NCBI GenBank assembly: GCA_039931675.1
Contig: JBDTRM010000046.1
Span: forward strand, 1-64,000
Reading direction: 5' to 3'
Source of the DNA: JAEUTH01 sp039931675
GTDB lineage: Bacteria; Bacteroidota; Bacteroidia; AKYH767-A; OLB10
Length of the DNA stretch: 64,000 nt
Position numbers and translations under genes: made by a program. Positions 1 through 7,957 of the stretch are shown here, in pieces; within the stretch, counting starts at the first letter, position 1; each line of letters starts with the position of its first letter. The notes under the pieces are model-generated. The model searched no databases and had not been told where the DNA came from. It saw only the letters and a list, made by a program, of their open reading frames with translations.

Positions 1-2
1 AA

Positions 3-590
3 CTTCCCAAGATCATTTACATTTTTGTGATGAGTTTTATTTTAGTTTTTTCTTTTAAACTTTTGTACACCGAATTTAAAATCGAATACCTGTATTCATT
101 ATTCATTTTATGCATAGTTATACTTTCCATTTATTACATGTTCGAAGAGGTTTCAAAAAAGCCTGCCCAAATACGTTCTGCATTTTTAATTTCGCGGTTA
201 CTTCGTTTACCCCTCAACGACAGGCTAAAATTTCTTGAAGAACTCAGGCAATGGGAAGAAGTAAAATCTTTAAATTATATTGAAGGTTCGCAGGCCGAAG
301 GCGATATAGTAAATTTGAATCTGCTGTTTAATAAAGCCGGCAGGGTGATTCATAAATACCAGGTAAATGAATTGAGCAAGGCGTTAGCACGCAATCCCGA
401 TTTGATTTCAGGTATAGAAACAGTTAAATTTTATCTTAAAAAATTTGAAAGCGACTCACTTTTTCAGTTGTCTGATAAAGGAGATCTTGTTGCTGTAAAA
501 TATATTTCAGGATTGAATCCGGCATTATATGCCAATGAGTTTTCAATCATGAGCAAAATAGTTTTCACCGTAACCAGCGCAGGCAAATAA
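3..590 (+). CDS. Membrane-anchored hypothetical protein, 5'-partial
   Basis: I do not recognise the family. The frame is open to the left window edge, and the residues before the first possible starts (GTG at 27, ATG at 30) continue a hydrophobic run, so the gene probably begins outside the window. Two membrane segments lie in the first 45 residues, separated by a short polar loop. The remaining ~140 residues are soluble, helical and charged, without a motif I can name. The stop is 4 nt before the next start, and the third gene follows as closely, so it is the first visible member of an operon with a GNAT-like and a ThiF-like gene. Confidence 0.7.
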   Translation, partial: LPKIIYIFVMSFILVFSFKLLYTEFKIEYLYSLFILCIVILSIYYMFEEVSKKPAQIRSAFLISRLLRLPLNDRLKFLEELRQWEEVKSLNYIEGSQAEGDIVNLNLLFNKAGRVIHKYQVNELSKALARNPDLISGIETVKFYLKKFESDSLFQLSDKGDLVAVKYISGLNPALYANEFSIMSKIVFTVTSAGK

Positions 591-594
591 CCCG

Positions 595-1542
595 ATGAGT
601 ATTCTCAAAACCATTTACAACGTATTCCATTCTACTTTTTTCAGACCTGATAAATTTTATTGCCGGGTTGATTTGGGCGGTGGAATAATTTATAAAGTAT
701 ATGAACGACCCGGAAAATGGATGAAGGAAAAAGATTTAAAATCACTAACTAATGATATTCACACGATTGCCATTTCAGGTCAGGGGGAAAAAGAAATTCC
801 TGATTATGGTGTGTTAAAAGGAAATACTCACGACCTTAAAAACAGGGTCATCACGATTGGATATGAAAAAAAGACCGGCCGGCCGGTGGGCTTTGCTGCA
901 CAGATTTTTTTAGACGTTCCGCTTGGATTACATGTAACAGAAGTGCTTCATTTAGGTTTAGTGTTTGTAGCAAAAGATTATCAGAAAAAATCTGTGCTGG
1001 GTATGTTGTACATATTACCCAATATTCTTTTGCTGATAAAAAGTGGATTCCGCCCTATCTGGATTTCGAATGTATCACAGGTGCCCTCGGTCATTGGTGT
1101 AGTTTCTGATTATTATGCCGAAGTTTATCCTGACCCTATTCATATCACAAAGCAAAGCCTGATGCAAAAAGCGTTAGCCGGTGGCATCATGCAAAATCAC
1201 CGCAATGCTTTTGGCACCGGTGATGATGCCATTTATGATGAGGAGAAACAAATAATTTACAACTCTTATACAGGAGGCTCTGATAATCTTAAAAAGAGCT
1301 TTGATGAGTCACCCAAATACCGGGTAGAAATTGTAAATGAGTTTTGCAAAGTAAATTTAGACTATGAGCGCGGAGATGATTTTTTGCAGATAGGTATTTT
1401 ATCGGGAAAGCTGATTCAGAATTTTTTTGTTAAAAGAGTATCGGGTGTTTCAAGGCTCCAATGGTTTTTATATTTGTTTGTTGCGGGTATATTAACAGTT
1501 ATGTTACCAATTCTACAGTGGCTCACAAGGAAAAATAAATAA
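595..1542 (+). CDS. GNAT-like N-acyltransferase with C-terminal membrane anchor
   Basis: 315 residues. The centre (about residues 95-175) resembles the acyl-CoA binding core of GNAT/FeeM-type N-acyltransferases: a beta strand ending in LGLVFVAKDYQKKSVLGMLY, where a basic/Gln stretch followed by Gly-x-x-x-Tyr mimics the Q/R-x-x-G-x-G/A loop, then a helix and a strand. A hydrophobic segment at about 287-308 followed by RKNK predicts a C-terminal anchor. There is no signal peptide. The downstream start is 1 nt after this stop. The acyltransferase assignment is inference from motif shape; the pairing with an E1-like enzyme suggests substrate activation followed by acyl or peptide transfer, but neither substrate is visible. 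Confidence 0.6.
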   Translation: MSILKTIYNVFHSTFFRPDKFYCRVDLGGGIIYKVYERPGKWMKEKDLKSLTNDIHTIAISGQGEKEIPDYGVLKGNTHDLKNRVITIGYEKKTGRPVGFAAQIFLDVPLGLHVTEVLHLGLVFVAKDYQKKSVLGMLYILPNILLLIKSGFRPIWISNVSQVPSVIGVVSDYYAEVYPDPIHITKQSLMQKALAGGIMQNHRNAFGTGDDAIYDEEKQIIYNSYTGGSDNLKKSFDESPKYRVEIVNEFCKVNLDYERGDDFLQIGILSGKLIQNFFVKRVSGVSRLQWFLYLFVAGILTVMLPILQWLTRKNK

Positions 1543-1543
1543 T

Positions 1544-2413
1544 ATGGAAGCAGTTTTTACGTACGAAGAATTTACCACCCGCAATATTGGTTTTGTATCC
1601 GAAGCCGAGCAAAAGATTTTGAAAAATTTGCGGGTGTTCGTTCCGGGTGTTGGTGGTATGGGTGGTACGGCAGTGGCTTGCCTGGCGCGTGCAGGGGTTG
1701 AAAATTTTATAATTGCCGATATTGATTATTTTGAAATTTCAAATTTGAACCGCCAGGTTTTTTCTTCAATGAACGTGATCGGAAAAGATAAAGCAACTGT
1801 TACAAAGGAAGTTCTTGAAAGCATCAACCCGCAAATTAAAGCAGAGCTTCGCAATAAAAACTGGGTAAATGAATTGGATGAAATTTTAAAGAAAACCGAC
1901 ATTGTAATTAATGGTTGTGATGATATAAAATCAACCATTCAACTGATGCGCAAATGCCGCGAATACAAATTGCCTGCAATAGATGCTTTTGCTTCGCCTC
2001 TTCCAAACGTATATGTGATAAGACCGGATGACCAAAGACCCGAAGAGGTTTTCGGTTTTCCCACTGTGAATTTACCGATGGATAAAATCACAAAGGAAAT
2101 TGAAGGGCAATGCCTGTTAAAAGAAGTTGAGCACATTGCAGTATATTCAAGCAGCTTAAATTATGTTGATCTGAAAATTGCAAAGGAAATAATGAACGGA
2201 ACCCGTAAAAGAATTTCATTCTCACCAATGGTTTGGACAACAGGTTGCATGATGGCTTATGAAGTGGTAAGATTGGCTCTGAATAAAAAAGGCGGACCGG
2301 GAGTAAAAGGAATGTTCTTTAATCCCTGGACTTGTAATATCGAAAAACCACAAGGCTGGCTTACTTCATCTATACGGAGATTTTTTGTAAAAAGATTTTT
2401 GAGCAAAATCTGA
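1544..2413 (+). CDS. ThiF/MoeB/E1-like adenylyltransferase
   Basis: 289 residues, about the length of a bare E1-like adenylation domain. Visible motifs of the ThiF/MoeB/HesA superfamily: glycine-rich nucleotide loop GVGGMGG (35-41), the acidic pair of ADID (59 and 61), NLNRQ (67-71) with the ATP-binding Arg, the KDK lysines (81-83), and INGCDD (122-127) with the Mg-binding Asp. The usual CxxC zinc pairs and an obvious catalytic cysteine loop are not visible, and no rhodanese domain is present. In the family the enzyme adenylates the C-terminus of a small protein or peptide. Neighbours include no thiamin or molybdopterin genes, so a role outside cofactor synthesis is likely. Last gene of a tight three-gene operon. 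Confidence 0.85.
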   Translation: MEAVFTYEEFTTRNIGFVSEAEQKILKNLRVFVPGVGGMGGTAVACLARAGVENFIIADIDYFEISNLNRQVFSSMNVIGKDKATVTKEVLESINPQIKAELRNKNWVNELDEILKKTDIVINGCDDIKSTIQLMRKCREYKLPAIDAFASPLPNVYVIRPDDQRPEEVFGFPTVNLPMDKITKEIEGQCLLKEVEHIAVYSSSLNYVDLKIAKEIMNGTRKRISFSPMVWTTGCMMAYEVVRLALNKKGGPGVKGMFFNPWTCNIEKPQGWLTSSIRRFFVKRFLSKI

Positions 2414-2520
2414 TATCATAATCATTACTTACTGGTTAAAAATGAGAATACATTTTTTATGTCATGCAACACGCAATGATAAAACTTTACATTTCCACTA
2501 AAAAAATTAATCATTCAAAA

Positions 2521-3468
2521 ATGAAACATATCATTTTGATATTGTCCATTTTTTATTTTCAAAATGGAATTGGTCAGAATTTAATTTTAAACTATTCGTT
2601 TGAGGATACAATACCGAAGGTAATAAATCCAAATTTAGGAGGACCTGAAGGTGCGCCCCCTTGGTTTACGCCTACATGTGGTTCATCGCCTGATTATTTA
2701 AGCGAAACTTATTATTATGGCATCACACCTAATGTGCCAATGAATGATTTTGGCTATCAATTTGCCAAAACAGGAGTTGCGTATTGTGGCTTTGTAACAT
2801 TCGTTCCCTCTAATCCAGGGCACAGAGAAAAAATTTCTTACAAATTGGCTTCCCCATTAATTCAAAACCACAATTATTATTTTGGATTTTATGTAAGCTG
2901 TGGTGATTCTGAAAAGTATGCTACTGATAAGATGGGCGGATACTTTTCAGTGGACACTCCAGACTTTTGTCTGGGGTTTATATTTACTCCGCAAATTAAT
3001 AATCCACCAGGAAATATTTTATCCGATACAGCTAATTGGGTTTTAGTTTCAGGTCAGTTTATTGCTCAAGGAGGAGAGCGTGTAATTTCAATCGGAAACT
3101 TTTTTCCTGATAGTCAAACGCAATATGTAATCATTAATCCTAATGCTCCACCTAATTATTCTTTTGCATATTATTACATAGATGATGTTTCATTAATTGA
3201 TTGCACAGCAGTGGGCATAAAAGAAAATGAACCATTGGCGTTTTCTTTTTCTCCAAACCCCTGTAATGGTTATTTGCTCTTAAGCACGATAGCGCAATTA
3301 AAAACATACAACGTTTATAACACGTTAGGCGAAGAAATCCTTAGCGGTAGGTTTTCAGAAAATGTAAATTATAAAATAGATGTGGTTACCTTGCCAAAAG
3401 GTTTATATTTTTTAGTGGTAGAGGATAAGAATAAAATAAGAGGCATAAGAAAGTTTATAAAACAATAG
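2521..3468 (+). CDS. Secreted protein with T9SS type A sorting domain
   Basis: I place the start at ATG 2521 because it opens a clean signal peptide ending GIGQN; an in-frame ATG at 2464 would add 19 polar residues in front of it. The mature part has a roughly 200-residue Cys-containing beta-rich region that reads like a carbohydrate-binding or jelly-roll module (NLILNYSFED near the start, YYYIDDVSLIDC near the end). The last ~75 residues are a type IX sorting domain: FSFSPNPCNG, then YNTLGEEI, then LPKGLYFLVVED and a basic end. Expected to cross the outer membrane through T9SS and be released or anchored at the surface. Probably monocistronic; substrate unknown. Confidence 0.88.
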   Translation: MKHIILILSIFYFQNGIGQNLILNYSFEDTIPKVINPNLGGPEGAPPWFTPTCGSSPDYLSETYYYGITPNVPMNDFGYQFAKTGVAYCGFVTFVPSNPGHREKISYKLASPLIQNHNYYFGFYVSCGDSEKYATDKMGGYFSVDTPDFCLGFIFTPQINNPPGNILSDTANWVLVSGQFIAQGGERVISIGNFFPDSQTQYVIINPNAPPNYSFAYYYIDDVSLIDCTAVGIKENEPLAFSFSPNPCNGYLLLSTIAQLKTYNVYNTLGEEILSGRFSENVNYKIDVVTLPKGLYFLVVEDKNKIRGIRKFIKQ

Positions 3469-3578
3469 AAGTTAATCCTATAAATCATGGTTCAGACAAT
3501 TTTATTCTAAAAGCTGTGCTAATTTTATGGCTTTGCTAACGGTTTAATTATTTTTTGCAATTCAGTTAAATTTCAATG

Positions 3579-3782
3579 TCAGGCCAATTTTGTTGGATAA
3601 ATATAACCAGTAGTTTCTTCCATCATTTTTAACGGACGTACTTCAATTCTCGCTATTGTGCTATTATATTCAAATTCAAGATTTCCTTTTGCAATCTCAA
3701 TTGCTTCATCAAGGCTGTTAGCAAGAATGTGGTAATAACCACCAATGATTTCAGTTGTTTCATTTTCCGGCTTTATACCTGA
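3579..3782 (-). pseudogene. 3' remnant of a YciI-related (YCII domain) gene
   Basis: The minus strand from 3782 to the stop at 3579 encodes a readable C-terminal YCII-type sequence: EIIGGYYHILANSLDEAIEI, then IARIEVRPLKMMEET. This matches the end of YciI-related proteins (GGYxxxxAxSLDEA, later IEVRP). The N-terminal half is missing: the frame is closed by TGA at 3783-3785 and there is no plausible start. The remnant overlaps the end of the DUF190 gene in another frame, so a deletion probably removed the first half and joined the rest to the crcB/DUF190 unit. It is too short to fold as the usual ~95-residue domain. Confidence 0.75.
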
Positions 3783-4107
3783 TCACTTCTGCCTTCTCAA
3801 TTGTAATAAGACCTCCTGATTTTGTTTGCTCAAATAAATGTTCAACAGTTTTACAGAACTCCCTGATTTTTTCTTCGGTGTCAACAATTTCAACAACTAA
3901 AGGCATGTCAGAAGAAATTTCAAAGAGCTTTGCTGTGTGAACTTTTGAGTTTGCACCAAATCCCATAATTCCTCTTGTAACTGTTGCACCTGAAAGCCCT
4001 TGTTTTTTGGCTTCAAACACTATAGTTTCATACAAAGGTTGTTGCCCTGCTTTATCATTCTCACCAATAAAGATGCGAAGGAGTTTTGCATTTAGATTGT
4101 TTTCCAT
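3760..4107 (-). CDS. DUF190 family protein, crcB partner
   Basis: 115 residues from ATG 4107; a TTG two codons upstream overlaps the crcB stop and is less likely. The ferredoxin-like, PII-like pattern of DUF190 is visible: KLLRIFIGENDKAGQQPLYE at the start, then GLSGATVTRGIMGFGANSKV, then MPLVVEIVDTEEKI. DUF190 genes commonly sit next to crcB and are presumed regulatory partners of fluoride export; the biochemical role is not established. The start is 2 nt after the crcB stop, so the genes are almost certainly co-transcribed and translationally coupled. A YciI relic abuts the 3' end. Confidence 0.85.
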   Translation of the reverse strand: MENNLNAKLLRIFIGENDKAGQQPLYETIVFEAKKQGLSGATVTRGIMGFGANSKVHTAKLFEISSDMPLVVEIVDTEEKIREFCKTVEHLFEQTKSGGLITIEKAEVIRYKAGK

Positions 4108-4109
4108 TT

Positions 4110-4481
4110 TCAAAGAAATTTAATGATTGTGATGCCGGTTAATGTTGCAAGAAGTCCAAGCAAAATACTTGAGACAATGTAAATGGATGCATACCAGAAT
4201 TGTCCATCGCGAAGCAACCCGACTGTTTCATTAGAGAATGCAGAGAAAGTGGTAAAGCCTCCAAGAACACCGGTGGCAAGAAAAAGCCGCCACTCCTGTG
4301 TCATATTACCTCTTTCACTAATTGCAAATACAACACCGATCAGGAAACAACCGATGATGTTTACTCCTAAAGTGCCGAAAGGAAAAGTTGATAGAAACTT
4401 TGTTTGAATGAATTGGGAAAGCAGGTACCTGGAAATTCCCCCGATAAAACTCCCTGTGCCGATTGCTAATATTAGTTTCAT
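4110..4481 (-). CDS. crcB: Fluoride channel CrcB/Fluc
   Basis: 123 residues from ATG 4481 (MKLILAIG...); an upstream ATG at 4526 would add 15 polar residues before the first membrane segment. Four membrane helices. Family signatures are visible: GGISRYLLS near the first helix, FPFGTLGVNIIGCFLIG with the conserved GT(x)xVN, and GVLGGFTTFSAFSNE with the TTFS(T) fluoride-lining and Na-binding segment. Dual-topology dimers of this family passively export fluoride across the inner membrane. First gene of a two-gene unit with DUF190 and divergent from ndk. I looked for a fluoride riboswitch in the 150 nt upstream and did not find one. Confidence 0.93.
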   Translation of the reverse strand: MKLILAIGTGSFIGGISRYLLSQFIQTKFLSTFPFGTLGVNIIGCFLIGVVFAISERGNMTQEWRLFLATGVLGGFTTFSAFSNETVGLLRDGQFWYASIYIVSSILLGLLATLTGITIIKFL

Positions 4482-4639
4482 TTCTTTTTTTGAAGTTACA
4501 TGATTTGCTGAATTAGCCTGCAACATAAAAATTAATTTTTAGTTTTTTGATTTCATATCTTCAAAATGAAAAAACACGAGGATGTAACCCAATTTATAAT
4601 ACATTCGCGCCTCGAAAAAAAAGCTAAAAACAAATCACA

Positions 4640-5056
4640 ATGAGTAACATCACATTTACAATGCTAAAGCCCGATGCTATAGCGAACGGCCATCTGGGTA
4701 ACATTTTGAACGACATTATTAAAGACGGATTTAAAGTCAAAGCCATGAAATATTTATGGTTAACAACCGACCAGGCAGGAAAATTTTATGAGATTCATAA
4801 AGAGCGTCCATTTTATAAAGACCTGGTAGCATACATGAGTTCAGGACCAATTGTGGCAGCTATTCTTGAAAAAGAAAATGCGGTGGAAGCATTTCGCAAA
4901 CTGATTGGTGCAACTGATCCCACTAAAGCTCAGGAAGGAACCATTCGTAAAAAATATGCAAAATCAATAGAAGCCAATGCTATGCATGGCAGCGATAGCG
5001 ATGCCAATGCAATTATAGAAGGAGGATTTTTCTTCTCGCAGTTTGAGCGATTTTAA
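4640..5056 (+). CDS. ndk: Nucleoside diphosphate kinase
   Basis: 138 residues, the usual size. It transfers the gamma phosphate of ATP to nucleoside diphosphates through a phosphohistidine. Visible signatures: FTMLKPDAI at the N-terminus, the phosphate-binding region around ERPFYKDLVAYMSSGP, the conserved RKKYAKSIEANAMHGSDS ending in the active-site motif with His116, and the terminal FF region. The cytoplasmic tetramer or hexamer form cannot be told from sequence. Single gene, divergent from crcB and convergent with the Nramp transporter. Confidence 0.97.
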   Translation: MSNITFTMLKPDAIANGHLGNILNDIIKDGFKVKAMKYLWLTTDQAGKFYEIHKERPFYKDLVAYMSSGPIVAAILEKENAVEAFRKLIGATDPTKAQEGTIRKKYAKSIEANAMHGSDSDANAIIEGGFFFSQFERF

Positions 5057-5082
5057 AAACAGTACAGTCATTGAAAATAGGA

Positions 5083-5140
5083 ATGTCATCCTGAGCGAAG
5101 AGGCCGAGAGAACTGTCATCCTGAGCGAAGCGAAGGAACT
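5083..5140 (+). repeat. Dispersed intergenic repeat, two tandem copies
   Basis: Two copies of GTCATCCTGAGCGAAG, at about 5087 and 5117, the second extended by CGAAGGAAC. This string belongs to a type of short intergenic repeat seen in many Bacteroidota. It lies between the convergent ndk and Nramp genes and has no coding support. Confidence 0.7.
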
Positions 5141-5218
5141 TTCTATGTAGGTAGTAAGTACTTCATTTGAAGAAAGATGTTTCGTTTCACTCAACAGGAC
5201 AACTTTGTAAGCCACCTC

Positions 5219-7102
5219 TCATCTTACTATCAACACCGGAATATTTACTGCATGACGCACGGCATCCACTGTAGTGCCAAACACCATATCTTTTAATCCG
5301 CGGTGACCATGCGCACCCATTACTAAAAGTTGAGCATTAAATTCTTTAACGAATTGCGGAATTACTTTTTTCGGATTTCCATAACCGATTGTTGATTCGC
5401 ATTGGTAACCTTTTGATATAAGGTAGTCGGCATATTTTTTAACGTTGGCTTTATCTGTGGCAGTTTCAAGGTCTTCAATATCCTTTCCCATTACCATTGC
5501 ACCAACAGTTTCAACTGCATGTATAATTAAATAAACTGCCTGCTTACCTCCTGACTGCAATGCATGTTCAATTGTCTTTTCATCTGCTGCACTAAAATCA
5601 ATAGCAATGGCAATGCGTTTATAAGCAGGTGAAATGGCTAATTCAAATTCTTTAAACCCGCCATGAGGCACAGTACTTTGTTTTTGTTTTGCCTTTGATA
5701 TAAATGGTTTAAGCGAAATTGTAAGCAACATTATTCCTGCAAATATTAAAATCGGAATTACAATAAACTCAACAATGTATTTATACTCACCTGCTATTGC
5801 GAGCCACTCAATTGTTTGAGCATACACTAATTTAATATTGAGGCTTACAATGATCAGGGCACTTAGCCATGCCAGGATTTTTAATGCTGCACCTATTTTA
5901 AACTCGCCCATTTTTTCTTTATCGCTTACAAAATGTATTAATGGTATTACAGCAAAGCCTAATTGCATACTAAGCAATACCTGTGAAAAAATTAGTAGCT
6001 TACCGGTATAACTTTCGCCAAAATAATTAATGCAGATAAGTGCAGGAACAATGGCAATAATACGGGTAATCAATCTCCGTATCCACGGCTGTATGCGCAG
6101 GTTAAGATATCCTTCCATCACAATTTGTCCTGCAAGCGTGCCGGTGATGGTAGAACTTTGTCCGGCCGCAATCAATGCAATTGCAAATAATATCGGTGCA
6201 TATTGGGCACCAAGCAATGGTGCTAATAGTTTATGTGCATCCTGAATTTCGGCAACTCCAAAAAGCCCGTTGGAGAAAAATGCTGCTGCTGCCAATATTA
6301 ATATTGCTGCATTTACGAACAACGCAAGATTTAGTGCAATGGCAGAGTCAATAACATTATAGCGTATAGCGGCCCAGATAGATTTTGGCGTGCGCTCGAA
6401 GATTCGTGTTTGCACTAAAGATGAATGTAAATAAAGATTATGCGGCATTACTGTGGCTCCTATAATTCCTATAGCAATATAAAGCGCTTCATCATTTAGT
6501 TTGGAAGGAATAAAACCCAATGCCACATCGCCAATAACCGGCTGAGCATACCACAGTTCAGCAACGAAGGCCAATCCTATAATAGTGATAAGGCCAATGA
6601 TAAATGCTTCCATTTTACGAATGCCGAAGTTGAGCATGAATAAAAGCAAAAAGGTATCCAATACAGATATGGTTACACCCCACGTTAGCGGAATGTGGAA
6701 CAGCAACTGCAATCCTATTGCCATGCCCAGCACCTCGGCAAGATCGCATGCGGCTATGGCAATTTCGGCAAGTATGTAGAGGAACATATTCGTAAATGGA
6801 TGATACAACTCACGCGAGGCCTGTGCAAGATCGCGGCCACGCACAATGCCTAAGCGCGCGCTTAAACTTTGCAGCAGCAGTGCCATCAGGTTTGACATAA
6901 GTAATACCCAAAGCAAGGTGTAACCGAATTTGCTTCCACCGGCAAGATCGGTGGCCCAGTTACCGGGATCCATATAACCAACGCTTACTAAATATGCCGG
7001 CCCGAAAAATGCAAATATGCGTTTCCATTTACTGCCCGGTAATTTTGTTTCCACAGAAGCATTTACTTCTGCAAGGGATATTGATTTGCTTTGTGATTTC
7101 AT
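5219..7102 (-). CDS. Nramp divalent metal transporter fused to UspA domain
   Basis: 627 residues, about 200 longer than ordinary MntH/Nramp. The N-terminal ~450 residues have 11 membrane helices with Nramp signatures: DPGNW in helix 1 (residues 45-49) and the metal-site motif VMPHNLYLHSS in helix 6 (MPH at 219-221). After a linker with KPFISKAKQKQ, residues about 480-627 form a universal stress protein domain ending in the ATP-loop signature GAHGHRGLKDMVFGTT. Proton-driven Mn(II) or Fe(II) import is expected; the Usp domain may tie uptake to nucleotide state (inference). The DtxR-type repressor gene lies 1 nt upstream on the same strand, so the pair forms one operon under an upstream palindrome. 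Confidence 0.93.
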   Translation of the reverse strand: MKSQSKSISLAEVNASVETKLPGSKWKRIFAFFGPAYLVSVGYMDPGNWATDLAGGSKFGYTLLWVLLMSNLMALLLQSLSARLGIVRGRDLAQASRELYHPFTNMFLYILAEIAIAACDLAEVLGMAIGLQLLFHIPLTWGVTISVLDTFLLLFMLNFGIRKMEAFIIGLITIIGLAFVAELWYAQPVIGDVALGFIPSKLNDEALYIAIGIIGATVMPHNLYLHSSLVQTRIFERTPKSIWAAIRYNVIDSAIALNLALFVNAAILILAAAAFFSNGLFGVAEIQDAHKLLAPLLGAQYAPILFAIALIAAGQSSTITGTLAGQIVMEGYLNLRIQPWIRRLITRIIAIVPALICINYFGESYTGKLLIFSQVLLSMQLGFAVIPLIHFVSDKEKMGEFKIGAALKILAWLSALIIVSLNIKLVYAQTIEWLAIAGEYKYIVEFIVIPILIFAGIMLLTISLKPFISKAKQKQSTVPHGGFKEFELAISPAYKRIAIAIDFSAADEKTIEHALQSGGKQAVYLIIHAVETVGAMVMGKDIEDLETATDKANVKKYADYLISKGYQCESTIGYGNPKKVIPQFVKEFNAQLLVMGAHGHRGLKDMVFGTTVDAVRHAVNIPVLIVR

Positions 7103-7103
7103 G

Positions 7104-7766
7104 CTATTGTATTTTAATCAGCAGGTTTGCAGCTACAGTGCTGCTTACATGCAGGGTTTGATTTTTATTTATGGAGAGGTTTAAAGAATTGTCGTATTCA
7201 TTCCTGTCAATCACTTTCAGTTTACAACCGATGTTAAGCTGATGTTTTTCAAGATATTTAAGAAAAGCGTCTGAGTGATCAACTACGGCAGTTACGGTTC
7301 CGCTTTGTCCCTTCTTTAGTTCCTCTAAAGGTATAAGGGGCAACTTTTGTATTTTACCATTTGCATCAGGTATGGGATCGCCATGCGGATCAAATTTAGG
7401 GTAGCCTAAAAAATGATCTAACCTGTTTATGAGATCATCAGAAACCACGTGCTCCATTTGCTCAGCAATTACGTGTACCTCATTCCATTTAAAACCTAAT
7501 GTTTTAACTAAGAAGAGTTCCCACAGCCTGTGCCTCCTGATTACATTAAGCGCTACTTTATTTCCCTTGTCAGTCATTTGCACACCGCGATACTTTTCAT
7601 GCTTCAGGTATTTCTTCAGTGCGAGTTTCCTTATCATGTCATTGGCCGATGAAGCCTTGGTGCTTAGTGCCGCTGCAATATCATTGGTGGTAACGGTATC
7701 AGTTGTTTTTTCTGACAGTTTGTAAATAGCTTTAAGATAATTCTCTATAGTATAGGAATTTTCCAT
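7104..7766 (-). CDS. DtxR/MntR-type metal-dependent repressor
   Basis: 220 residues. The N-terminal winged helix is typical (ENYLKAIYKLSEK, then IAAALSTKASSANDMIRKLA, then GVQMTDKGNKVALNVIRRHR), followed by the dimerisation/metal domain (HVIAEQMEHVVSDDLINRLD) and a C-terminal SH3/FeoA-like domain from about 145. Co-repressed by Mn(II) or Fe(II), it should shut off the adjoining Nramp gene. A perfect dyad 39 nt upstream of its start is the probable operator, giving autoregulation of the operon. The metal cannot be decided from the sequence, although the Nramp partner favours manganese. Confidence 0.92.
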   Translation of the reverse strand: MENSYTIENYLKAIYKLSEKTTDTVTTNDIAAALSTKASSANDMIRKLALKKYLKHEKYRGVQMTDKGNKVALNVIRRHRLWELFLVKTLGFKWNEVHVIAEQMEHVVSDDLINRLDHFLGYPKFDPHGDPIPDANGKIQKLPLIPLEELKKGQSGTVTAVVDHSDAFLKYLEKHQLNIGCKLKVIDRNEYDNSLNLSINKNQTLHVSSTVAANLLIKIQ

Positions 7767-7804
7767 GATGGGTATAAAATATTTTCGGCAAATATAATTT
7801 TAAA

Positions 7805-7820
7805 TTTAGATTAGTCTAAA
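7805..7820. promoter_or_regulatory. Probable operator of the DtxR/MntR-like repressor
   Basis: Perfect inverted repeat TTTAGATTAGTCTAAA: 6-bp arms around TTAG. Arm sequence and spacing resemble DtxR-family boxes (TTAGG...CCTAA type). It lies 39 bp upstream of the repressor-Nramp operon and 138 bp from the divergent cytochrome gene, so it could also affect that gene. Confidence 0.6.
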
Positions 7821-7957
7821 ATAAATTTAAGATTTATAATTTGTGTCTAAGCACATTTCAAAAGCGGGTTGTTTATAAATTGAGAAAAGTATTTTAATGA
7901 TAAAGCGAAATTTTATAAATTTAGCAACCGGATTATTAACCACAAACAGAATTTATT

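Noticed and set aside
4527..4639. Fluoride riboswitch upstream of crcB
   Set aside because: The region contains GAGGATG and AACCC but not the conserved fluoride aptamer arrangement, and it lies between divergent genes.
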